Assembly (NCBI GenBank): GCA_016839555.1
Contig: JAEOUA010000012.1
Coordinates: 310,001-374,000, forward strand
DNA length: 64,000 nucleotides
Direction of reading: 5' to 3'
Origin: Promethearchaeota archaeon
GTDB lineage: Archaea; Asgardarchaeota; Lokiarchaeia; Sigyniarchaeales; SOKP01
Part shown: positions 27,244 to 37,351 of the stretch, in pieces
How the letters are laid out: each line of letters starts with the position of its first letter
How positions within the stretch are numbered: the first letter of the stretch is position 1
Notes under the pieces: generated by a model
Database searches by the model: none
What the model saw: only the letters and a program-made list of their open reading frames with translations
What the model was told of the DNA's origin: nothing
Translations under genes and position numbers: made by a program

Positions 27244-29469
27244 TTATCTATATAATTCTTCTGATGGTTCTTTTGCTACACTGTCATATACTTTCTGTGC
27301 TTTTTTCGCACCTTTTAATACTTTATCCATTGCTTGCCGAAAATCATCTGGTCCAATTTTTATAGCTTTTAGATTTTCTTCAGTATGAGTATCTAAGGCG
27401 GGATCAGCAATTGCTTTTCTTATTCTAATCAAAGTTGCCTCTTCGCATATTGCAGCAATATCTGCTCCCGTAAATCCATCTAATTCTTTTGCCATATTTT
27501 CTATTGAAATACTCTCTTTTAAGGGCTTCCCTCTTAGATGTATTTTAAATATTTCTTTTCTTGCTTTTTCATCGGGCATCGGAATCTCAATATGTTTTCC
27601 AAATCTTCCTGAACGCAATAATGCGGGATCTAACATGTCCGCACGATTAGTTGCTGCTAATAAGATTACATCTTTTAAACCCTCAAGGCCATCCATTTCA
27701 GTTAATAATTGAGAGACAACTTGTTCCATAACACTAGATCCGATGTTTCGACCGCGCACACCAGCAATCGCATCGATTTCATCAAAGAAAATTATACATG
27801 GAGCTGCTGAACGTGCCTTTCTGAAAGTTTCTCTCACTGCTTTTTCGCTCTCTCCCACCCATTTGGATAAAAACTCTGGACCTTTAACAGAAATAAAATT
27901 TACTTCACTTTCATTTGCTAATGCCTTAGCGATCAAAGTCTTACCTGTTCCTGGTCTTCCATATAACATGATTCCATTAGGTGGCTTGGATTTTAAATGT
28001 TTATATAATTCAGGATATTTTAATGGCCATTCAACAACTTCCCTTAACTCATCTATTACTTCATTTAAGCCTCCTATATCATCCCAAGTCTCACTAGGCT
28101 GAGTTATTAATACTTCTCTTAATGCTGAAGGTTCAATTCCAAGTAATGCTTCTTGAAAATTTTCATTTGTTATTTTTAATCTCATTAATACTTCCTGTGG
28201 AATGGGTTTATCTAAATCAAGACTAGGTAATATCTCTCGAATTGCTAACATTGCTGCCTCTTTCGCGAGCGCTTGAAGATCAGCCCCGACAAATCCATGC
28301 GTTTTTTCAGCAATTTGTCGTAGATCTACATCCTCATGATGAGGCATTCCACGTGTGTGAATTAAAAGTATTTCATATCTTCCTTCTGTGTCTGGGACAC
28401 CTAATTCAATCTCTCTGTCAAATCGACCAGGCCTTCTCAATGCAGTGTCAACATCATTTACTCTATTGGTAGCTGCTATTACTATTATTTTACCTCGGGC
28501 TTCTAATCCATCCATAAGCGATAATAATTGAGCCACAACTCTTCGCTCTACCTCACCAGTAACTTCTGCTCGTTTGGGCGCTATTGAATCTAATTCGTCA
28601 ATAAAAATTATAGAAGGAGCATTTTCTTTCGCTTCTTCAAATACTTTCCGTAAATTTTCTTCACTTTGCCCATAAAATTTGCTCATTATTTCCGGGCCAC
28701 TTATCGTAATAAAATGAGCATCGGTTTCATATGCTACTGCACGAGCTAATAGAGTTTTTCCTGTTCCTGGTGGACCATGAAGTAATACTCCTTTTGGAGG
28801 ATCAATTCCTATTCGTTTAAAAATTTCTGGATGCTTAATTGGTAATTCTATCATTTCTCTAATTTTTTGAATTTCATCTGCTAGTCCTCCAATATCCTCA
28901 TAGGTTACCCTAGCATTTTCAAGTTCTATTAATTCTTTATGACTCTTTTCACTTAAGATAATTTCTGTATCTAAATGAATCCTCACCGCATCTGCTTTAG
29001 GACTAAATCTTACAACAATCAAATCTACTCGTCGACCATAGGCATAAAAACTTAAAATATCATTCTTTGTAATGACTCTATTTTCTAATTTATTTGCTAA
29101 TTGTTGGGAATTCCTTAGAATTACGGCCTCTTCTAATCCGGCAAATACAACTATTTTTGCAAGAGCCGCATCTATCTTTCGAATCACTACAATATCATCT
29201 ATCGAAGCTTTCAGATTTCTTCTTAGTGATGCATCCATCCTTATGATATTTGTCTCACTATCCTCAGCTTTTCCAGGATATAATAATGCAGCAGTACTTT
29301 CTAAAGTTTGAGGATGATTAATTTCTATAACATCTCCAGTTTTCCACCCTTGGAGATCTACAAGCGCCGGATCAATTCTTACTCTTCCTCGACCTGCATC
29401 TTGCTTGAAGGCATCTTTTACACGGACTTTTCTGCCTGAGCGCCCTCCCGCTTCAGCCATCTCACTCAT
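27244..29469 (-). CDS. cdc48: CDC48/VCP/VAT-type AAA+ ATPase
   Basis: A 741-aa double AAA+ unfoldase. The N-domain (about 14-185; [19 protein letters not shown]) is the substrate- and adaptor-binding double-psi barrel. D1 has Walker A GPPGTGKT (232-239), Walker [10 protein letters not shown] and an RRPGRFDRE arginine finger. D2 has GRPGTGKT (504-511), where the usual second Pro of GPPG is Arg, Walker [10 protein letters not shown], and [13 protein letters not shown]. It is a hexameric machine feeding proteins to degradation. The upstream neighbour is an Hsp20-like gene (55 bp), the downstream one an HTH regulator (45 bp), so a stress or quality-control operon is likely. Confidence 0.95.
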   Translation of the reverse strand: MSEMAEAGGRSGRKVRVKDAFKQDAGRGRVRIDPALVDLQGWKTGDVIEINHPQTLESTAALLYPGKAEDSETNIIRMDASLRRNLKASIDDIVVIRKIDAALAKIVVFAGLEEAVILRNSQQLANKLENRVITKNDILSFYAYGRRVDLIVVRFSPKADAVRIHLDTEIILSEKSHKELIELENARVTYEDIGGLADEIQKIREMIELPIKHPEIFKRIGIDPPKGVLLHGPPGTGKTLLARAVAYETDAHFITISGPEIMSKFYGQSEENLRKVFEEAKENAPSIIFIDELDSIAPKRAEVTGEVERRVVAQLLSLMDGLEARGKIIVIAATNRVNDVDTALRRPGRFDREIELGVPDTEGRYEILLIHTRGMPHHEDVDLRQIAEKTHGFVGADLQALAKEAAMLAIREILPSLDLDKPIPQEVLMRLKITNENFQEALLGIEPSALREVLITQPSETWDDIGGLNEVIDELREVVEWPLKYPELYKHLKSKPPNGIMLYGRPGTGKTLIAKALANESEVNFISVKGPEFLSKWVGESEKAVRETFRKARSAAPCIIFFDEIDAIAGVRGRNIGSSVMEQVVSQLLTEMDGLEGLKDVILLAATNRADMLDPALLRSGRFGKHIEIPMPDEKARKEIFKIHLRGKPLKESISIENMAKELDGFTGADIAAICEEATLIRIRKAIADPALDTHTEENLKAIKIGPDDFRQAMDKVLKGAKKAQKVYDSVAKEPSEELYR

Positions 29470-29524
29470 ATTTTTTATCCTTTTGTTTATTTATATTATT
29501 AATATTAAAATTTTATAATTAAAT

Positions 29525-30172
29525 CTATTTCTTTTTACATTTAAAGAACACTATTCCATTATTTATCTCTAATGTGTCGTTTAATATTGAACTCTTACAA
29601 GGTAATTGAATTATTTTATTATATCTTTTCTTATCGTTTTCCGCATTGAAATTTAATAACTTATTTTGATCATCTAAACTTATGAAAATATCACTCTCTT
29701 TAATTCCTGGAGCCTCTATTATTACTTCGAATTTATCATCCAAATCGATTAATTCGACATTTGGTTCAGTAAATTCTTTTTTATCCGAATTTCCTTGAGG
29801 CTCTTTTAATGATAGGTTTTTTGCATCTACAATTTTTTGAGGATTTTCTTGATTTATGTTTGATTGAAATAATTTATTAAAATTTGGATGGGGTCCCCCA
29901 ATAAATTTCATTCGTTTTAAATAATCTTCCAGTTTATCTTTATTAAAATTACCGTGAATTTTTATATCTGGCTTATCCATGCCCTTTTCATAATGATAGG
30001 AAATCTTAAAGCCTTTATCCTCTGGATCCAACCCAAATTTCTCTCCTAATCCACTACTAGGGAAAATATAAAATTCGGCATCAAATACATCTGAATCTAT
30101 ATTGAATTTATTCTTAATTCTCTCTATAAATTCATCGTATTCATCATCATCTTCATCAAACTCATCAGACAT
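29525..30172 (-). CDS. Hsp20/alpha-crystallin-like chaperone domain protein
   Basis: The 215-aa protein has a very acidic N-terminus (EFDEDDDEYDEF), a middle part of unknown fold and a C-terminal alpha-crystallin-like beta domain (about 130-215; VELIDLDDKFEVIIEAPGIK, ending DTLEINNGIVFFKCKKK). The IxI/V tail motif of oligomerising small heat-shock proteins is absent, so it is more like the p23/GvpH-type domains. First gene of the CDC48 group and plausibly an adaptor or holdase for it; the pairing with an archaeal VAT is the main argument. Confidence 0.72.
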   Translation of the reverse strand: MSDEFDEDDDEYDEFIERIKNKFNIDSDVFDAEFYIFPSSGLGEKFGLDPEDKGFKISYHYEKGMDKPDIKIHGNFNKDKLEDYLKRMKFIGGPHPNFNKLFQSNINQENPQKIVDAKNLSLKEPQGNSDKKEFTEPNVELIDLDDKFEVIIEAPGIKESDIFISLDDQNKLLNFNAENDKKRYNKIIQLPCKSSILNDTLEINNGIVFFKCKKK

Positions 30173-30411
30173 ATCTTACACCTTTTTTTAAAAAATATTA
30201 TATTATGTCAATAAATACTTTACAACTCAAGATTTATAAATCGATTTTACTATTTAAATATTACCTTCAACTTTTATAAGAAAATATATACTTTTATTTA
30301 TGCTTAACAAGCTACAAAAGAACTCCAACATACACATAAAAAACCTCCTTTTAATGATTTGAGTTTTCATATATTTTTTATTTTTAACCAATTTTTATGA
30401 TCTGTTTAAAG

Positions 30412-32394
30412 TTATTCATAATATTTTTTTATTAAATCTAAAATCTCGGATCTTCTTAGATTGAAGAGTCTGAAAAATAATATATCTATAAGCTTCTTTA
30501 CTTGAATTTGATCTTTATTTTCAATCATAGGTTCTAAACTAAACTTCTCTCCAGAAAGCTCATTCTCTAAAATATTTTCTGCGGGCTCTAATTTATTTAA
30601 TATTAATTTACTAAAGGAATTATTATTTTCTTGTTCCGAGTAATTATTCCATATAATCAATAATGAACTAAGGTATTCGATAAATGAAATAATGGTCTTT
30701 TGATCCTTTGAAGAAAAAATTTCTAAATTCGGAATAGGCAAATTATTTTCTAATTTGGTTTTACTTCTTTTTATTGTTATATTTTTTGCTCTATATAAAA
30801 AATAAACGAGTTGTGAGTTTAAATACGCTAAGAGAAAGAAATAATTAATCTTTTTTTCGGGTTTTTTAGGCCATAAAAAATATGTATCAGAAGTCGCAAA
30901 ATAGGAATTTTCTGTAAAGCCAAAAATATTAGAATTGGAAATATAGGGGAAAAAAATCTTTTTCTTTTTTTCATAGAAGGATTCAAGATCTACCAATTTT
31001 TTTTCTTTTTTATTAAACATTTTTATTCTATCTCCTCTTCGTGGAAAAAATATCCATGAAGGATTTTCTTTCGCGTTGATTAATCTTTCCTGTAATACTT
31101 TTTTAAACTGTTGTAAATATTTTGTAAGATTAGGGTAGTTATTTGAAAAATAGAGATCAATCTCTTTATCTGATTTATGAATTATCTCATATTTATTGAA
31201 ATAAATTACGTATCCTACAAATTCTTCTTTATCATACCCATATTTCTTTATGGCACTACTTTTATATAATTTTTTTAATCGCTGTTTTTCACTTTCTAAT
31301 AATTTCACATATTTTTCATCAATTTTAATATAGTACTCGTTATTCTCTATTTTAATTTGTTTTCCTTCCTTTAGGACAAATATCTCATCTGTAATGAAAA
31401 TTAATCCATTTCTAATAAGAAAATAATCTTTTAAATAAGAAATATTCCCATTTTTAACACAAAACATTTCAATCTGGTTCACAATTTTTTTTATATGTGT
31501 TGGATAAAGTAAATTCCATGATTGATTATGTTTTAAATTATTATTTGTCAAGGCAGAAAAATATGTTGTATAATATGGAGATGGACGATGGTTTATGATT
31601 TTTTTTGTAATATTTTGATTATATTCCAAATTTGTGTTAAATAAATCTTGTTTTTCCTCTATTTGAATTATATTAATAGATTTATTTTCATGGGCTTGTA
31701 TCTCTTGTTGATTTTTTTTCTGTAGAATAAAAATGCAATTATGTTGTCCTAGTGCATTTTCGAAAATTAGGAGATTCGATAAATCAATATATTCAAGTAA
31801 AAGACATTGATTTAGCACATGGGGCTTCAAATATTTAATACCAGTCTTTTCTGATTTTGTTATCCAGTAGTTGGTGGTAATATATGATAATAATCCTCCT
31901 GGGCTTAATTTTTTTATTCCCATATGAATAAAATAATAAAAAATATCCATATTTCCAACGAAATATTTCTTGCAAATATCAAATTCTTGTACATATTGTT
32001 GAAATAGAGATGAATTATAATTCTGCCCTAAATAAGGGGGATTTCCAATAATAATATCAAATTTTTCCTTAGTATCCGCTCCCAGAAAATTCTTAAATTT
32101 AAAATTTACCTTAGGAAATTTTTTGAGTAAGAAAGGTTTAAAAGATTCATCTAATTCATAAGCGGTTATATTGGAAGCTGAAAATCCATACTTGATAAGC
32201 CGCTCTAAGAAAGCACCTCTCCCAACACAAGGCTCTAATACCTTAATAGATCCTAAATCCGGAAAAGTTTTATCTATATTTAAATTCTTGAGATAATGAA
32301 TTACTCTTGAAATCATTAGATCAGCAATATAGTTTGGAGTAAATATTTGACTTATTGATTTATTGGGAGATTCCATCTGTTTTTCAAAATACAT
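30412..32394 (-). CDS. N6-adenine DNA methyltransferase, TaqI/Eco57I-like
   Basis: A 660-aa enzyme of the gamma-class DNA adenine methyltransferases: motif X-like SISQIFTPNYIADLM, SAM motif I VLEPCVGRGAF (around 52-62) and catalytic NPPY (118-121). The C-terminal 350 residues resemble TaqI-type target-recognition domains (NSNIFGFTENSYFATSDTYF). No nuclease domain precedes it and no restriction gene adjoins, so it is an orphan methyltransferase or the survivor of a restriction-modification system. Recognition sequence not predictable. ATG codons at 32394 and 32376 are both possible starts. Confidence 0.85.
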   Translation of the reverse strand: MYFEKQMESPNKSISQIFTPNYIADLMISRVIHYLKNLNIDKTFPDLGSIKVLEPCVGRGAFLERLIKYGFSASNITAYELDESFKPFLLKKFPKVNFKFKNFLGADTKEKFDIIIGNPPYLGQNYNSSLFQQYVQEFDICKKYFVGNMDIFYYFIHMGIKKLSPGGLLSYITTNYWITKSEKTGIKYLKPHVLNQCLLLEYIDLSNLLIFENALGQHNCIFILQKKNQQEIQAHENKSINIIQIEEKQDLFNTNLEYNQNITKKIINHRPSPYYTTYFSALTNNNLKHNQSWNLLYPTHIKKIVNQIEMFCVKNGNISYLKDYFLIRNGLIFITDEIFVLKEGKQIKIENNEYYIKIDEKYVKLLESEKQRLKKLYKSSAIKKYGYDKEEFVGYVIYFNKYEIIHKSDKEIDLYFSNNYPNLTKYLQQFKKVLQERLINAKENPSWIFFPRRGDRIKMFNKKEKKLVDLESFYEKKKKIFFPYISNSNIFGFTENSYFATSDTYFLWPKKPEKKINYFFLLAYLNSQLVYFLYRAKNITIKRSKTKLENNLPIPNLEIFSSKDQKTIISFIEYLSSLLIIWNNYSEQENNNSFSKLILNKLEPAENILENELSGEKFSLEPMIENKDQIQVKKLIDILFFRLFNLRRSEILDLIKKYYE

Positions 32395-32559
32395 CTAAGA
32401 GAGCTTTTATATTTTATGTTAATTAGAAATGAGTTCCTTATAAATAATTTACTATTTCCTTCACTAAAATATATTCTATATTAAAATACTAATAAACATC
32501 CTTTTTTTCAAATTTAGAAAAAGGAAAAAATTTAGAAAAATAAAAAACAACTAAAAAGT

Positions 32560-34077
32560 TCATTCATGATGATGATGCTTATGCTTGATATTTACTGGTT
32601 GTAAATTGCCGATAGCCCATCCTGTGACCTCATTTAAGGAGGGGTGAATCACCATCGAGTCATAGATTGGCATAAAAGAACCAGCATCAGGGCATGCCCG
32701 CTCTAATTTTGGTATTGCTTCAGGAGGCTCCGATTCTGGAAATTGACATGAGTATCCCGAATTCATTAAATATACAAAAGGTTGAATAAGGATGGCAGCA
32801 TGAGGACCTATAATATTAGCGCCTAAAATTTTGTAGGATTTATCAACAACTAATTTTACTAATCCATTTTCAATATCATCTTTTGTGATTCCCATCGCAA
32901 ATCCTTTCGCAACAGAAGAATATCTTTTTTTAGCAACAAAAATCTCATATCCTTTCTCAATGGCTTCTTGTTCCGTCATTCCAACGTGTCCAATTTGAGG
33001 ATAACTAAAAATTGCCCAGGGAACTGCTGAATAATCTACACTCCGTTTTTGATCTGAGGGACCAAAAATATTATAAGTCACCAGTTCCGATTCATAATTT
33101 CCTTTATGGCGAAATTGATACTTTCCACTATTGGCATCACCAATACACCAAATATTTTCCTTAGATGTCTCTAAATACTCATTAGTTTTAATCCAGCCCT
33201 TTTCATCGAGTTCTATTCCTGTTTTTTCAACTTTCAAGAGATCGGCATTTGATCTTCGCCCCGTTGCAATTAATATTTCTTCCGCACTGACTCCTTGTTC
33301 CTCCTCTGAATGTGTGTCTTGAATGATAACTACCTTTTTTCCCTTTTTATTTTTTACTTCCACGGCTCTTTTATTAAGCAATATATTCATATGTTTCTTA
33401 AAATTGGTTTCTAAAATCCTACTCACTTCTGGTTCTTCGGTCGAGACTAAACGAGGAAGCATTTCTATAATAGTCACCTTGGTACCTAGTGCTGAAAAAA
33501 TATGGGCAAATTCAGCGGCAATAATCCCTCCTCCAATTATTATTAAGCTTTTCCAAGGGTTTTTGGGAAATTTTTCACCGAAAAAGGTCTCACTAGTAAT
33601 ATAATCGATTTCTTCAATCCCTTTTATAGGAGGTATAAAGGATCGAGCTCCTGAGGCAATTAAAAACCTTTCACTTTTAAATTCTGCCATCTTTTTATCA
33701 TCTGAATTGAGAATTTGCATTTGATATTCACCGGTAAACTCCCCTCTTCCCCGATATAATCTTAAATTTGGAACCTGAGATAAACCCTTTTCCATTTCTT
33801 TTGATTCATTAATTTGACTCCACATTCTTTCAGAGATCAGATCCCAATCGATACCTTTTATCTGAAATTGAACTCCCACATTAGATGCATGATTCGCTTC
33901 TCTAATGATATCCGCGGGATAAACTAATACTTTTGAAGGGATACAGCCTCGCGTTAAACAAGTCCCTCCGATTTTGTCATTTTCGACTAAAGCACATTTT
34001 AAATTCATGTTAAGAGCTGTGTTTAACACATTTAAACCTACTCCACTACCTATAACAACAAAGTCATATTCGTCCAT
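32560..34077 (-). CDS. Dihydrolipoamide dehydrogenase-like FAD disulfide oxidoreductase
   Basis: A class I pyridine-nucleotide disulfide oxidoreductase (505 aa): FAD loop VVIGSGVGLNVL, redox disulfide GGTCLTRGCIPSK (Cys40, Cys45), NAD(P) loop IIIGGGIIAAEFA and ATGRRSNADLL. In the dimerisation domain HPSLNEVTGWA carries the histidine base, although the usual HPHPT is altered. Two oddities: an extra Cys-containing segment (CQFPESEPPEAIP, then ERACPDAG) before that histidine, and a His-rich C-terminal tail (KHKHHHHE). No lipoyl complex genes are near; the MetF gene lies upstream. The true substrate may differ from lipoamide. Confidence 0.83.
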   Translation of the reverse strand: MDEYDFVVIGSGVGLNVLNTALNMNLKCALVENDKIGGTCLTRGCIPSKVLVYPADIIREANHASNVGVQFQIKGIDWDLISERMWSQINESKEMEKGLSQVPNLRLYRGRGEFTGEYQMQILNSDDKKMAEFKSERFLIASGARSFIPPIKGIEEIDYITSETFFGEKFPKNPWKSLIIIGGGIIAAEFAHIFSALGTKVTIIEMLPRLVSTEEPEVSRILETNFKKHMNILLNKRAVEVKNKKGKKVVIIQDTHSEEEQGVSAEEILIATGRRSNADLLKVEKTGIELDEKGWIKTNEYLETSKENIWCIGDANSGKYQFRHKGNYESELVTYNIFGPSDQKRSVDYSAVPWAIFSYPQIGHVGMTEQEAIEKGYEIFVAKKRYSSVAKGFAMGITKDDIENGLVKLVVDKSYKILGANIIGPHAAILIQPFVYLMNSGYSCQFPESEPPEAIPKLERACPDAGSFMPIYDSMVIHPSLNEVTGWAIGNLQPVNIKHKHHHHE

Positions 34078-34289
34078 AATATAATAGCGATTTATACTAT
34101 TTTTAAAGTTTATACTAATAATATAAAAAAAACGAATAACACTTTTCCTTTTAATCTTATAATAGTATATTAATTAGTCAATTAAGACTTAGAAAAAGAT
34201 TAAATAATCACATATAATAAATTAAATTTCATTAAAGGAAAAAAAGGAAAAAAAAAGTTTAATTTTTTAATCCTATTATTTTTATTGCA

Positions 34290-35213
34290 TTAATTTGACG
34301 CTTCGATTATAGATTTGAGTTTGGGAAATATTGCAGGATAATGCACAGCCATGCAATGAATTCCATCAAGTAGCCCCTTTCTTCTCAATTCTGTAATGAA
34401 TGGTTTGAAAAATTCATAATTAGCTTGGGCATATGCGTCTTTTTGCTCCTTTTTGTCCGTTATTTCTTTCTTTATTGATTTCCATTGAGCTAAAATATCT
34501 GGTGGAACACTTACTCCTGGAACAAACTCATCAAAACCTTTCGCAATTCCATAACTTTTCATCGGAAAAATCCCAAGCAATACAGGTACTTTATACTTTC
34601 TTATTTCCGTGAGAAATTCTATGGTTCTCTCAAGATCATATACTACTTGAGTTTGCAAGAATTCCGCACCTGCTTCTGCTTTTCTTCCAATTTTTAGAAC
34701 TTCTGCTCCCATAGGATCTGCATTTGGATTCGCAGCAGCCCCCACATGAAGTGTTGGAGGGCATTCAATCTCTTTTCCATTTATAGAACCCTTATCAACC
34801 ATTTCCCTAACGAGACTACATAAAGTAGCAGAATCTAAATCAAATACAGGTTTTGATTCGGGCATGTCGCCCATTGCTGGATGATCACCGGTAAGGGAGA
34901 GAACATTTCTAATTCCTAATGCATGAGCGCCCATAATCATTCCCGCAATCCCTAATTTATTAACATCCCTTACCGTTAATTGCCAAATACATTCTAAATT
35001 TGCCTCTTTTTGAATGATATGAGTTGCTGCCATAGAGTTAATCGTGACAATACCCAATGGTGAATCAGTAACATTTGCCCCCACAACATAAGGCGCCATT
35101 TCCCTAGCTTCTTGAATTGTATGGGAAAGGTCGCAGGTCTTCTCAGGCTCAAGCTCACCTGTAAGGATGAACTCTCCTTTTTCTAACATTTCTCCTAATT
35201 TTGAATACGCCAT
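34290..35213 (-). CDS. metF: 5,10-methylenetetrahydrofolate reductase, copy 1
   Basis: A 307-aa TIM-barrel flavoenzyme: GEFILTGELEPEK (with the catalytic Glu region), NVLSLTGDHPAMGD, VGAAANPNADPMGAE and FLQTQVVYDLERT are typical of the short MetF proteins that work with MetV. It reduces methylene- to methyl-tetrahydrofolate, or the reverse. It starts 14 bp after the MetV gene and forms a two-gene operon with it. A paralogous pair lies at 50.1-51.8 kb beside hdrABC. No Hdr gene adjoins this copy, so its electron partner is unknown. Confidence 0.9.
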   Translation of the reverse strand: MAYSKLGEMLEKGEFILTGELEPEKTCDLSHTIQEAREMAPYVVGANVTDSPLGIVTINSMAATHIIQKEANLECIWQLTVRDVNKLGIAGMIMGAHALGIRNVLSLTGDHPAMGDMPESKPVFDLDSATLCSLVREMVDKGSINGKEIECPPTLHVGAAANPNADPMGAEVLKIGRKAEAGAEFLQTQVVYDLERTIEFLTEIRKYKVPVLLGIFPMKSYGIAKGFDEFVPGVSVPPDILAQWKSIKKEITDKKEQKDAYAQANYEFFKPFITELRRKGLLDGIHCMAVHYPAIFPKLKSIIEASN

Positions 35214-35227
35214 TTTTTTTAATCACC

Positions 35228-35899
35228 TCATCTAAAAACAACTTCTCTTTGATGACCAGATTCACTCCAATCCCGTGGAGGTCGTAATTTTGCAAATAAA
35301 TCAAGCCTTCCCAAATCTTTTAGTCGATTATATATCAGAACCCAACCACAATCTTTTTCATAATTGCCCACTTCACATTTACCTTCAACCATGCCACCAC
35401 ATGGGCCGTTCATGAGCGCCTTCGCACAGGTGGTAATTGGACAAATTCCTCCGGTCTCATTAAGCAAACAATCCCCACATCCTTGACAGCGCATATAAAA
35501 TCGGCCGATCCGTTCTGTCATTCCCATAAACTCCGTATTATTAGGAATTATTACCGGAATTTCGGGATGTGTTTTTTCTAAAACTTTAATTATGGATTGA
35601 ACTCCAAGTCCACAGCTTAAAGTTAAAATTGCATCTGCTTGAGCGAGCTCATCTTCAATTTTGCGCAAATCTTTTCTCATTACTCTATTATCACATACAT
35701 CCTCGCTCACTATGCCAGTTAGGACTTGAATTCCCTTTTTCTCAAGCTTTTCAGTCCATTCTTCTAAACCTTCGGTACCTCCAGTTTGACAGAGAGCCGC
35801 ACATACGCCACATGAAACAATAACAGCCTTTTTTACATTATATCTTTCAAGAGCGTCAAAAACTTCCTCTTCAGGCTTTTTTGTTGTAATTACAACCAT
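35228..35899 (-). CDS. metV: MetV-type zinc/FeS subunit of methylene-THF reductase, copy 1
   Basis: A 223-aa protein: N-terminal flavodoxin-like half with KKAVIVSCGVCAALCQTGG and ILTLSCGLGVQS, and a C-terminal Cys-rich half MRCQGCGDCLLNETGGICP, CAKALMNGPCGGMVEGKCEV, GNYEKDCGW. This is the MetV pattern, a partner that connects MetF to an electron donor in acetogens. It is the first gene of metVF. The 3'-terminal block (RLDLFAKLRPPRDW) is nearly the same as in the second copy at 50.7 kb. Confidence 0.87.
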   Translation of the reverse strand: MVVITTKKPEEEVFDALERYNVKKAVIVSCGVCAALCQTGGTEGLEEWTEKLEKKGIQVLTGIVSEDVCDNRVMRKDLRKIEDELAQADAILTLSCGLGVQSIIKVLEKTHPEIPVIIPNNTEFMGMTERIGRFYMRCQGCGDCLLNETGGICPITTCAKALMNGPCGGMVEGKCEVGNYEKDCGWVLIYNRLKDLGRLDLFAKLRPPRDWSESGHQREVVFR

Positions 35900-36164
35900 G
35901 ATTTTTTTATACCTTATAAATTTGTATTTTAAAATCTAATATAAAGATGATCAATATTAATAATTTGATTAAGAAAATAATTAACTGCAATTAAGGTTTA
36001 TTCTTATGGATAGTAACACAAAAATTATAGCTATGAAGAATAAAAAAATTGTCAAAAAACGATAATAAAATAAACAAAGTTATTTAATTATGAAAATGTC
36101 CCAATTTTGTAAAAATTATATTTTAATTATGCTTAACTAGAACTATAATAAAACAAAATAGATT

Positions 36165-37316
36165 ATGTGTCCAAACTTAACAAATAGGGAAAGGTTTCTA
36201 AATACTTTCGCTAGGAAAAAAATTGATCAAATTTGCTATTCTCCCAGGCTATATTACTGGTATTTAGGAAATAAACTATATAATAAGAGAAAGCGGCACT
36301 TAGAACAGCTAAAATCAAGGATTCCCGAGCGATTTTTGAAGAAGAGTCAATTGGAAATATATAATATGCTCCATGCTGCCCCGCGATATTCTGCGGAAAC
36401 ATTATATCTTCCTCTTTTCGAAACAGAAGTCGATCCCAAAGCAGGAATAGAGAAAAAAACAATAAGAGGTTCCAAAGAAAGTGAAACTATTACTAAATAC
36501 ATTACTCCTTTGGGAAATTTAACCCAAACAACGGCAATTGGAGGCGGGCTTGGGATTCATTATACCGAATTTCCAATAAAAGATGTCGAAGATATAAAAA
36601 TTATGAAATATATTTTTGAAAATACAAAATGTGTGTTTAATGAAAAGAACTATAAAAATGCAAAAGATATGTTAGGGGATAAAGGGGTATTGAGTGATTA
36701 TTTATTATCCTCTCCATACCAAAAATTAGTCAAGGAATTAATGGGTTTTGTGAGAACAACAATTCTCTTAAAGCGTAAACCAGATGAGATGGAAGATTTT
36801 TTTATGTTTTTAGAGAAATGGGATGACGATATGTATGAACAAGCTGCCAAGTCTCCGATATCAATTATAAATTTTGGGGAAAATATCGACTGCAATTTAT
36901 CTCCGCCCCCTCAATTTGAGAAATATCTCATACCTTATTATGAAAAACGAGTGAAGCAACTCCATAAAGCTGGAAAATACTGCCATATTCATATGGACGG
37001 GTCATTAAAAGATGTGCTCCCATATTTTGCAGACTTACCATTTGATGGATTAGAGGCATTAACAGCCCATCCGCAGGGAGATGTATCTTTAGAAGAATTA
37101 CAAGAAGCAATTGGCGATAAAATTTTATTAGATGGGATCCCTTCGATCCTCTTTTTACCCCAATATTCTAATGATTATGTAAGGGATTATGCTCAAAAAG
37201 TCTTAGAACTTTTTTCCCCCAGGCTAATCTTAGGTGTTTCCGATGAATTAAGTCCAAATGGCGACATTCGCAAAATAGAAATGATTGGCGAAGTAGTCAA
37301 GACATTTGAGCCATAA
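36165..37316 (+). CDS. Uroporphyrinogen decarboxylase-like (MtaA-type) methyltransferase family protein
   Basis: A 383-aa TIM-barrel protein of the UroD/MtaA superfamily: NLTNRERFLNTF at the start, HIHMDGSLKDVLP, FDGLEALTAHPQGDVSLEEL and a C-terminal GVSDELSPNGDIRKIEM. MtaA-like methyltransferases bind zinc through a His-x-Cys and a later Cys; here the equivalents are HIHMD and GVSDE, so the zinc cysteines are missing. It may act on another C1 carrier, or be a demethylase-like enzyme. It is divergent from metVF (265 bp), suggesting a C1 role by context only. Confidence 0.75.
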   Translation: MCPNLTNRERFLNTFARKKIDQICYSPRLYYWYLGNKLYNKRKRHLEQLKSRIPERFLKKSQLEIYNMLHAAPRYSAETLYLPLFETEVDPKAGIEKKTIRGSKESETITKYITPLGNLTQTTAIGGGLGIHYTEFPIKDVEDIKIMKYIFENTKCVFNEKNYKNAKDMLGDKGVLSDYLLSSPYQKLVKELMGFVRTTILLKRKPDEMEDFFMFLEKWDDDMYEQAAKSPISIINFGENIDCNLSPPPQFEKYLIPYYEKRVKQLHKAGKYCHIHMDGSLKDVLPYFADLPFDGLEALTAHPQGDVSLEELQEAIGDKILLDGIPSILFLPQYSNDYVRDYAQKVLELFSPRLILGVSDELSPNGDIRKIEMIGEVVKTFEP

Positions 37317-37351
37317 CAAAACGTTCTCTTTTATTTAAATTCATTTTCTTC

